From NCBI GenBank assembly GCA_019649035.1, contig BMAT01000236.1, positions 201,215 to 228,826 on the forward strand: DNA of 27,612 nucleotides, given 5' to 3'. A program made the translations under genes and the position numbers. A model generated the notes under the pieces. It searched no databases, was not told the DNA's origin, and saw nothing but the letters and a program-made list of their open reading frames with translations. Origin of the DNA: Elysia marginata (taxonomy: Eukaryota > Mollusca > Gastropoda > Plakobranchidae). Shown in pieces: positions 20,200 to 27,612 of the stretch (position 1 is the first letter of the stretch; every line of letters begins with the position of its first letter).

Positions 20200-21420
20200 A
20201 TTACTTTTTGTTCTGGGTGTTTTTCACCCACGAGTGGCGGTGAAGGTTGATGGGATAAATTTGAAACTTGCACAGACTAAAGTGTCGCTCTTTCTCTACG
20301 TCTCAACGTAATCCCCAAGGAGATCGATGCATTTTTCCTAGCGCGACAGCAGTGAATATATACCCACTTGAATGAAATCAAGGTCAAGATGCGCAAACCA
20401 ATTCTTCAATTCACCGACGAGGTTACCTTCTGTCTCCAAAGCCATGCCTACTAAATCATGACGCTTCTAGGGTCCAATCAAATGAAGTCAGAGGTTGCGA
20501 GGTCTGAACTGTGGGCAGGATGACAAAGAATTTTCCAACCATAGCGCTGAGGCCATTGCTGTGTAAGGTTTGCTGAATGAGAGGTCGCATTATCGTGGTG
20601 AAGCACAGCACCCCTTCTCAAGAGTCAATGTCTTTTGCGATGAGTTGCATCTTTGAGGCGGTCAAGAGTGCTGCAGTATTGGGCAGCATCGATACACAAA
20701 CCCTGTGACAAAATGCCTAAGAGGATCACACCTTTCGAATCCCAGAACACGGTAGCCATCACTTTAGCTGTGGACCTCGGCATTTTGAACTTTTTGGTCA
20801 CGGGAGAGAATGGATGTTTCCAAGTCATGGAGTCGCGCTTTGTCTATGGGGTATTCAAATGGACCCAAGTTTCATCACCAGTAATCAGATTGTCAAATAC
20901 ATGTAGGTCATTCTTTGCTCGAAAGTCTCCACTACACCCCACACCAATATGCCTTATCTCCGTTGTGAAATTTTAAACCGTTGATAGTTGTTATCCTCTG
21001 TTAACATTTTCAGAACCCATCTTGCAGACACCTTCCGATATCCCAAAATGTCATGGACTATTTCATGAACCGTACTCTTTGGAGTTTCGAGTTTCAAAGC
21101 AATCTCGCCTATCTTTATCCTCCTATCACATTTGTTGAGCTTGCTAACATAAGTTGTGTTCTCCTCATTAGTCGATTTTTTCGGGCGACCAGACTTTGGC
21201 TCATTTTGGGATCAGTAGTGTTCAATAGTGCGTTTGTCAATGGTGCTGAAACTGTGCACCGTAAAAGATAACTCATTGTACTGGTGTTTCCCGTTTACAG
21301 AAATAAAAAATATTGATTGGTTCAAGAGTTATGCCTTCTTTCCTGTTTCTTTTCGGACGTCCCTTGTAGTTGACAAAGAAGAAAGTACTGCTAGAGTAGA
21401 ACATGTCTACAGCGGGATAT
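20200..21420 (-). mobile_element. Decayed mariner transposon (outer limits approximate)
   Basis: The transposase remnant at 20296-21200 defines a mariner-type element on the - strand. The outer limits are estimated from the usual 1.3-kb element size, because I could not identify a convincing pair of terminal inverted repeats. An imperfect hairpin GGGTGTTTTTCACCC lies near 20216 at the 3' end. Confidence 0.75.
20296..21200 (-). pseudogene. Mariner transposase pseudogene (D,D34D)
   Basis: Read right to left, the remnant starts with GRPKKSTNEEN (about 21190). A helix-turn-helix segment follows (LETPKSTVHEIVHDILGYRK, then ARWVLKMLTE), which would bind the terminal repeats. The catalytic core keeps GDETWVH (first Asp codon at 20874-20876), KVMATVFWDSKGVILL, LHHDNA (second Asp at 20592-20594) and SSDLATSDF, with exactly 34 residues between the second and third Asp. 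The C-terminus EKCIDLLGDYVET ends at TAG 20296. The frame is broken by stops after the helix-turn-helix (about 20985), after the first Asp motif, after SDFI and before EKCID, and the stretch between helix-turn-helix and core is shortened. It cannot encode an active enzyme. Confidence in the family is high. Confidence 0.9.
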
Positions 21421-22586
21421 TTGGATGCAGAAGATAAAATCCCGCAATAGGAATGTAAAGGGGAGTATAAAAAACAACTCTCCTTTATGTCAGCTCCCCA
21501 CCCACAAGGCACGTAACGTGACTCTGCTCACCCCTTCTATCCCTTCTTTATCCTCATTGTTTTACCGATGGTGCAAGCTAGAATTAGATACAATGTTAAT
21601 ATAACACGTATCATCTCGCCCTAGGCATACAGTGCCTCCTCTCACTGCACTGGACAGGTAAATGACAGTCACAATGCCGCAATCACATCCCCCCTCCCTT
21701 ACCCTAGTAATAGTATACATGTACAATGCACACTGACTTGTGAACTAGAAACACAAAGGCATGCGCAAAACTTGCATTGGTGGCGAAATGAGGTGCAATC
21801 ACAAGCCAAGTCCACAAATAGCCTGCTCAAGTATTATGTAGACTTGCTTGCTGTGTTTACGGACAAGTTCCTTAGTTAAATTCGTACTTTTAGTCTAAGT
21901 CATCTACGCTTGCTCTATCCATGTTTGACCATATTCTTGCCCCATTATATCCGGCACCCATGCACAGGTTATAATTTTTATATAGAGAGAGAAAAAAAGA
22001 GGATTCACAATAGGCCCTGCTGTGGGGGTGGTCCTGCTGTAGCACAGCTATGACTATGAGCACTGAAGTACAATGTACTTACTGGTAGGATTTTAAAATA
22101 GATTTGAGTGTATATCTTAGTTGGGACTTCAATGTATTACATTTTACATATTATTATTGTTATTATTATTATCATTATTAAAGTTTTAAGTTTCTTTGTT
22201 TTAAAAGGTTTTGACATTTTGAAAATTATGCCGTTTCCCTGGTCCCGCATCTTTTTTATTTAAAAATATAAGGAAAAAAGTGAAAACAAACAGAAGGCCT
22301 TTTCTCACAGAATTTCCTACATCTAACTCATTAGAATGGATGCTAGACAAATGCTGTACATGTACTAGAATTGAATTGAAGGATATTTTTACAAGCCCAA
22401 TTCCACTTCAAAGGTGCTCTCAGGGCTTGGGTCCCAATGACAATGTACGGGCTGCCACCCTGAGACAAGCGGGGATACCATGACTTAGCCTCAGCCGGGC
22501 TGTACTAGAGCTTTCAGTTTCAAATTCAAGCTATTACATATATTAATACAAATGTACACTGTACTCCTTTTCTTTTTTCCCCACAG
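21421..22586. other. No gene seen; ATT microsatellite and a GC-richer patch
   Basis: A TTA/ATT trinucleotide run sits at about 22150-22181. The 22395-22510 stretch is more GC-rich (GGGCTTGGGTCCC, GCCACCCTGAGACAAGCGGG) and could be part of an unrecognised repeat. It lacks the polymerase III A and B boxes of a tRNA-derived SINE. Other frames look random. Confidence 0.45.
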
Positions 22587-22712
22587 ACAAAAGCATTCAT
22601 AGCCACACTCCCAGCTTTCTTGAATTTTCACCAAGGACCTGATATAATCACTTGATTTTCACCTTTATGATACTGTATTAAAGGCTATAGCCCACTCTTG
22701 ACTGAAAATAAA
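22587..22712 (+). other. Candidate terminal exon of an unidentified transcript
   Basis: CCTTTTCTTTTTTCCCCACAG ends at 22586 and is one of the best 3' splice sites in the window. One phase stays open for 22 codons (starting TKAFIATLPAFLNF) to TGA at 22653. AATAAA follows at 22707-22712 with a T/GT-rich stretch after it. The order acceptor, short frame, stop, poly(A) signal is what a last exon looks like. I found no upstream exon to join, and the peptide is too short to identify. It could equally be noncoding or chance. Confidence 0.25.
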
Positions 22713-22819
22713 TTTGGTCTTTTATTTCAACATTCAATCAAATACAGAAAAGGACGTTCAGAAAATTGGAAATATTTGTTTTTCTTATGTGTTTTTCTAG
22801 TATTCTACACCTAGAGAGC

Positions 22820-22986
22820 TACAGTGGAGTCCACTTAAGTTAAAAATTAAACAAAGTCCACACCTTCAAAGTTCAAGGGGAACTCTTGCTTAAAGTAAAC
22901 TCTATGTGAGTATCTCACAGTCCCGCTTAGTATTTCTTTATATTTTTGTGGTCCCGAAGTGTTGACTTTATCAGGATTCCACTGTA
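22820..22986. mobile_element. Short MITE related to the 7896 and 8867 elements
   Basis: TACAGTGGAGTCC at 22820 and GGATTCCACTGTA ending at 22986 are inverted with one mismatch and enclose 167 bp. The right end read inwards (GGATTCCACTG then ATAAAGTCAACACTTCGGGA on the opposite strand) matches the left end of the 8867 element, which carries CTCGGGACCG and GTGTTGACTTTATCC. It is therefore a shorter member of the same family. Confidence 0.75.
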
Positions 22987-25485
22987 TGTACTTCATGGTT
23001 GTCAATTGAAATCTTTATTTTGTTCCAGGTTGCTTGAGTCTACATTTTGTTTGATCAAGATACATTATGTTTTTAAACAAGTTGTTCAATTTCAAAGAAA
23101 ATTGGGGAGTGAAAATCAGCGCAAAATTTTTTATTCAATGTTGCTAAAAATAACTTGGTCTTTTTCGGCAATACCTTTTCTTTTTTTCAATACATGTAGG
23201 CCCAGTATAATGTTAACATATTTGGCAATCAGACATTCACATTGTGTAACTGTAAGCACGTTATCTTTTTTCAAAATGGTACATGCATTTTTTGTGGTTT
23301 CCCTTCTTTACCTCTGTAAGACAGTTATTCTATCAATTTTTTTTTTTTATTTGACAGTAATAAAACTAATATGTGTTCCATTGGCATTTCCTGGATCTAG
23401 GTTTAGGGGAAAAAATGTGCACTTTTCACAATCACAAACATAATTTATGTGTGCTCATGTTTTTTCCATGCGTTATTTAAGAACATATTTCTGTAAAATA
23501 TTCAAAGTTTACCGGACCACAGCACAATACCTGAAGTAAAGTGTCTCAAAACCAGTCCAAATGAGTGGGATGTCAGAAACTCCAAATTTAGAAAAGGCTT
23601 TTGTTTCCAGCTTTCTCAATTTATTTTTTTCAATCTGATATTTTTTCACGTAAAGTTGATAAATTTATGCAATTTTGAGTGTTTTGAAATTAAGGCAAAA
23701 AGCTTCGTTCAATATAACACTTATAGGGTTAAAATCATTTGGGCTGGTTAGACATTAAAGAGATAAAGAAAAGAACTTGGTAAATAAAATGTTAATAACT
23801 TTGAAAAAAAAAAGATGTGTCACTTGGAAAAATTGGTTAATGCTTGTCTGAAAAATGTGAAAACAAGGGTTATTTGAAACTAAAATTTATTTTTGTGGCA
23901 TGGAGTGAGGATGGACTTCAGTAAGGTTAGTATAATACATCGTTTCATGTCATCTTTTAAATTCAAAATGTCAACTGGAAAAACTGATGTATATGTGCAC
24001 AAGTAGATTCCTTCATTTGTAAACAACTATTAATAGGCACCTAATTGATTGCACACAGACACACACATACACTTACACGAAAGAAATCAAGTTTAATGGG
24101 AACCAAACTTCAATTTGCCAGTTTGATTTTCAAACATGAACTAGAACAAAAGAGATTTGTTTTGTTTTTTTTAATTTGCGTTTAATGACCTGGGTACTTT
24201 TATGAATAAAACGACAGCAAAATGACCTTCTTATGTTACACAAAGTACTGGGACATGTAGTTTTTACATCTTCATAAACAAAAAAAAGTAGATTAAATTC
24301 ACCTAACACTTTACTAAAAATAATTACGGTACATTAACACCTTCAGCAGCACAAAAAAGATTACATTACTCTGATAAACAAAATTTTATACAACAAACAA
24401 AAGAGTTGAGGAAATTGATTTGAGCTCTAGTGAATATGGAGAAAGGTATGCTTGGTGCATATTTTGGATGATTCACAAGTCTTATGCTTTTGCTCTTCCC
24501 TGCAGGGAAAGCTTGTTTGGTACCGGTATCTGAAATGTGTTGTTTTATTAAATTATATACCTAAAATTATTACAACTGTTACCTTTCAAGCAGTTCTTGC
24601 CTTCATTGTTTCTTAACTCAACCCTACCTATAGCGCCCATTGTCGTCCGACTGGACCATGATATTGTGTACCTAAATATCCCTGTCACTACCTGATCGCC
24701 ATTGCTTTCTTTGTGTACTTTTGGTAGCTTAGAAACCCCTAAATCTTGCCGGAAATCTGGAGTAAACCTCTTCTTTTAGAGGGGATCTCAAGCATTATTT
24801 AGATTGTTTTTGTTTCCCTTTTGGTCCACAAATAAGACGAAGCAGGTCCGATGAAGTTGACAGTTTTTCAAAACGATTTTGCAGATTTTTAGACCTAGGT
24901 TTTAGATCTAGCTGCATCCGGTATGGACGATTTACCTCCCTTCTCTTAGGGACAGGGCTTTAACTGAGCTGGGTGGGCCTAAGGGGGGTTGAGTTAAAAT
25001 TCTTTACCAAGAAATGAATCTTGTTTCACTGCTGAGAAACATGTATGTACCAAGTCCATTTCGGTTCTGCCAAAGAGAGCATACTAGAACTAGAAGCTCA
25101 AATATTATAGAAATCATGTAATTGGTAATCTACAAAGGTGGTGGAATTTACCAGACAGAAACATTTTCATGGTGTAAATTTAAGTTATACTTTTGTCAGC
25201 AATAAAACAATATGTTGTTATGTGTATAGAAATGAAGGGCTTTTTACATAACAAATTTCAGAGAGATTTAACACACAGGTATTTTCAAGTATGCAACAAG
25301 TAACACTGGCAAAATAGTGACTATACAAATTTTACATTTACATTTGTTGGTTAGTCCAATTAAGCTTTAGAAATGTGGAAAAACAATTTCTGAAAATGTA
25401 TCATTGTATGTAACATGGCTTAAGTATCCCTCACCCCCTTTCCTCTGGCCACAGCCACATACATACCCCTTCTCTTTCTTCATTT
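22987..25485. other. No gene seen; downstream flank of NOP56
   Basis: The longest open frame (22946-23443, + strand) begins inside the MITE end with GTG and is a Phe/Leu/Ile-rich composition artefact. A CA-rich patch at about 24052-24078 and a few CTAGATC words are present. No protein family, RNA gene or transposon recognised. Confidence 0.5.
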
Positions 25486-25491
25486 TTTAAT
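25486..25491 (-). terminator. Probable poly(A) signal of NOP56 (ATTAAA)
   Basis: On the - strand ATTAAA begins at 25491, about 84 bases after the stop codon. A GU-rich element (TATGTATGTGGCTGTGG) follows at about 25450-25470, the usual arrangement for cleavage and polyadenylation. Confidence 0.5.
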
Positions 25492-25574
25492 AAAATAAGG
25501 CTGCTCAAACTTCTTAGTAATTAGTCAAACAAAAAGACCCCTTAGGATTTAGCCTTTTTTTAGGGGCAAGAGGT

Positions 25575-27064
25575 TCATTCTTTACTCTTCTTCTTTTTCT
25601 TACTCTTTTTAGCTGAGGCATCAGCATCTTCTGCTGTGATGTTTAGAGATGTGTCCACCCCAGATGTTTCATCAACCTCTTTATCCTTCTTCTTTTTCTT
25701 TTTCTTCACTGCTGAGTCATCCCCATTGCTTGTTTCATTTTCTTGGCCCTGTTCTTCATCTTGATTCTTCTTCTTTTTACTTTTCTTGGCAGGGGTTGTC
25801 TCTTCTACAGTAACATTAACTTCTGAGGTTGCCGCACTGTCATTAAGATCACCTTTGTCTTTCTTCTTTTTCTTCTTCTTTTTCTCTGGCTCGCCATCAG
25901 CCTCCATGTCTCCATTAGTTGTATCGAGAGTTGCATTGGGATCACCATTCATCTCTGCCAATTTGCGTTTCTTTTCCTTCTTGGCAAGCTTCTTCTGAGC
26001 TTTGAGTGCTTCACCCTTGGCGTTATCAGCCTGGTTTAAAAAAAAACAGAACAGTCTAATAATTTTTCTGTTTAACAATAATAAGGCAAGGGCACTTCAA
26101 TGAAACATATGGTTTTGACAAGAGCAAGAAATGATATATAAGTATGGAATGCTGATACAGGAGATTACAGTTTATAAAGATCCCTCAGTTTTCATGTTTT
26201 TTTTAAGTCATTTCACTTGAATCCAAGCATGATCTTTACAGCTCAAAAAAATTAAATTGATATTCCCATGATGCAAACCGAGGGACTATCAAAATGAATC
26301 TTAATATATACTGGCCCTTGGTAACAATATATAAGTTTAAAATGCAGACANNNTTTTGGTAATGCTAAAAGGCTGACCGATTGCATTATTCCTTTTGTTT
26401 AACACTGCTGTGTTAATGGGGGGCCACCACATGTATGAGTTCTACTCTGTGATAAATGGCCCTGCAAAATATTTCTCTAAGTTTGTGTACACCTTTGGTT
26501 GTTTTTATTCCTACTAAACTGAGACTGCTCACGAGACAGCTAGAGCTAGGTCCAGATCTTACTTTAGACAAAAATACATGGGAGTCTTTTTGCACATTTT
26601 GATGCGTTGATTCCAAATCTATTTTCAGATTTAGTGTATGGCTAAAATATCAGTTCCTAACAAGAATTCAAAACATCCCATACGAGAGGAATACAACAAA
26701 GGCTATAACTCATTCAGTTGTGAAGCCCCCAAATATTCTGGCGACCTGGCGCTTGCCCGATGCTTTTCTCACTATCAATGATACACCACATAGGCCAAAC
26801 CAACCGGTGACTGTCCGTTTGGACTGTGTAGTGTGGATAAACCTTTAAACATAGGGGGTGAGAGATGTGTTCTGTTTTGGGTAATTGGCCCATTCTTAGA
26901 CCTTCTTAGTCTGCGCAGGTTCCAACATAATGAGGGACTGACCTCTGAGACAGCTTGCCTCATGACATCCAGGTTTTTTGCAGGAGTTTCACCAGTTTCA
27001 TAAAACTTGAGCCTGTCTTCAACTTGCTGCTTCAGGTGCTCACCAATGACTGAAGTGGGGACAT
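25575..27064 (-). CDS. NOP56: Nucleolar protein 56, last two exons (5' part beyond window)
   Basis: NOP56 is a core protein of box C/D snoRNPs. With NOP58, fibrillarin and the 15.5K protein it directs 2'-O-methylation and pre-rRNA processing in the nucleolus. Two coding exons are visible on the - strand, joined 27064-26943 and 26030-25575. The first gives 40 residues, [10 protein letters not shown] through [14 protein letters not shown] and [12 protein letters not shown], the end of the Nop domain and the NOP56-specific FYETGE signature. The second continues in phase 0 with [20 protein letters not shown] and then a 151-residue low-complexity tail of Lys runs ([15 protein letters not shown]) alternating with acidic Glu/Asp/Ser/Thr segments, ending KKSKE. 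The splice sites are CCAG|AT at 27065/27064 (phase 1), GAG|GTCAGT at 26943/26942 and AACCAG|GCT at 26031/26030. NOP58 is the main alternative, but FYETGE followed by KNLDVM favours NOP56. At least the N-terminal two thirds lie off the right edge. Confidence 0.92.
26351..26353. other. Assembly gap (3 N)
   Basis: Three unknown bases inside the last NOP56 intron; no coding effect. Confidence 0.98.
26404..26520 (-). ncRNA. Speculative intronic H/ACA snoRNA
   Basis: On the - strand, AGAGAA (fits the H-box ANANNA) is followed by a hairpin whose outer stem is GGGCCA (26463-26458) with TGGCCC (about 26427-26422). Its inner parts are CACA/TGTG and GAGT-AGA-ACTC. An ACA lies about 15 bases downstream of the pocket, near 26409-26407, as expected for an H/ACA RNA. 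The 5' hairpin (AGTTT with AAACT) is weak. I could not test a guide target. Placement in a NOP56 intron is the main reason to take it seriously. Confidence 0.2.
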
Positions 27065-27612
27065 CTGGATCACCAACATGAAAAACACTTTCATTAGTTA
27101 ACACTGCAAAACCCTGCTTTAATGCAATTATGGTATTAAATTCTGAATAACAAGAAATAATAAAATCCAATTTAATGCATGTAACCATAACTCTTGTTCA
27201 GCATAAAACTTAGAAGATGTGATTTGAAATTAAATCATCTAGAGCAAACTCATACTTCAAAGATTTAGTCTGTAATCCCTAAAGTGTATCAGGTGTTAAA
27301 TAAGTTGAAATCATTGTTTTAATTTGAAAAAAAAAGCAGCCAGAGTTTGCTGATTTTTGTTTTATCTATCTTGCAAACAGAAATATGATTGTCAGCAAGG
27401 TATGCATGTCTTTTGATAAGAGCTAATATCAGACCTGCCAACCTCTTTTGATTATGGATAGTGAGAATCAGTGAGTTTCATAGTGAGATTGGGTGTGTTC
27501 AAAGTGAGATCATGATCGGCGCGAAAAAAACTAACGTACCGGTAACCGCCTAAAACCCTTTTTGGAGCATTTTTCACAAACCTAAATTAAAAAACGTAAT
27601 TTGTTGTTACGG
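27065..27612 (-). other. NOP56: NOP56 upstream intron (partial, runs off window)
   Basis: The 3' end reads GATCCAG at 27071-27065, and upstream of it TTAACTAAT offers a branch-point-like sequence near 27095-27103. No Nop-domain coding sequence is found in any frame from here to the edge, so the next exon lies outside. The 27425-27530 part has repeated GTGAGA/GTGAGT phrases, possibly an old repeat. Confidence 0.7.

Larger units (their letters stand above)
26031..26942 (-). other. NOP56: NOP56 last intron (912 bp)
   Basis: Bounded by GTCAGT at 26942-26937 and a T9 tract plus AAACCAG at 26031. It contains the 3-base gap at 26351-26353. NOP56 introns host snoRNAs in vertebrates, so I searched the - strand. 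I found no TGATGA/CTGA pair of a box C/D RNA, but one stem-loop with H/ACA features (see next entry). The open frames inside it have no recognisable product. Confidence 0.8.

Noticed and set aside
20653-20976. 107-codon + strand frame
   Set aside because: It is antisense to the mariner transposase remnant and explained by it.
22395-22510. tRNA-like or SINE-like GC-rich patch
   Set aside because: No A box or GTTCGANNC-type B box and no cloverleaf could be drawn.
22946-23443. 165-codon + strand frame, the longest outside the real genes
   Set aside because: It starts with GTG inside a MITE end, has random AT-rich composition and matches nothing I recognise.
25786-25998. Serine/phenylalanine-rich + strand frame
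   Set aside because: It is the complement of the lysine-rich NOP56 tail.
26413-26616. 67-codon - strand frame in the NOP56 intron
   Set aside because: It lies between two good splice sites of a recognised gene and has no similarity to any family I know.
26031-27612. Box C/D snoRNA in the NOP56 introns
   Set aside because: I looked for TGATGA followed by CTGA 60 to 90 bases on along the - strand and found no acceptable pair. ATGATGC near 26269 is on the wrong strand.
1-27612. CRISPR array, operon, phage or plasmid features
   Set aside because: There are no spaced direct repeats, no tightly packed genes and no Shine-Dalgarno pattern. The DNA is plainly eukaryotic nuclear sequence.

Overview
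The window is eukaryotic nuclear DNA, most likely from a marine invertebrate and plausibly a mollusc. The signs are an AT-rich background, split genes with GT-AG introns, Kozak-type starts and poly(A) signals, decayed cut-and-paste transposons, many microsatellites, and frequent palindromic words of the ACATGTACATGT, TAGGCCTA and TAGATCTAGATC type. The last three are only an impression of lineage; no ribosomal, mitochondrial or marker gene is present to fix the species. There are two assembly gaps, 13736-14160 and 26351-26353.

Only two protein-coding genes are secure. The first (11118-12620, + strand) has an intronless 500-codon reading frame for an ankyrin-repeat protein with a C-terminal SOCS box. 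This is the ASB family of substrate receptors for elongin B/C-cullin-5 ubiquitin ligases. A good 3' splice site at 10858 and a 14-codon upstream ORF suggest a spliced, possibly translationally controlled leader. The second is the 3' end of NOP56, the box C/D snoRNP core protein, on the - strand. Two exons are visible: 27064-26943 and 26030-25575, the latter carrying the lysine-rich tail, stop and a nearby ATTAAA signal. The rest of the gene lies beyond the right edge.

Layout: 1-7895 holds no recognisable gene. It has microsatellites, a 72-bp tandem duplication, a long pyrimidine tract, a TAGATC-rich stretch, and two places that look like core promoters (423-453 ETS plus YY1; 6653-6683 E-box plus YY1-like). 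7896-9513 holds two copies of one terminal-inverted-repeat element with a short foreign reading frame between them; a small relative sits at 22820-22986. 10859-12620 is the ASB-like gene. 13156-14199 is a TIR element with perfect 23-bp ends, broken by an assembly gap, and a diverged right end of it recurs at about 17160-17212. 17760-17960 looks like a retroposon 3' tail. 20200-21420 is a decayed mariner transposon on the - strand with all three catalytic aspartates still readable. 22587-22712 could be a terminal exon of an unidentified transcript. 25486 to the right edge is NOP56.

The two genes share no obvious pathway; one serves protein ubiquitylation and the other ribosome biogenesis. I see no operon-like or defence-like system and no clear novel system. 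The observations most worth checking are the two promoter-like sites that share a 16-of-20 match, the possible intronic H/ACA RNA in NOP56, and the element pair around a 56-codon open fragment.
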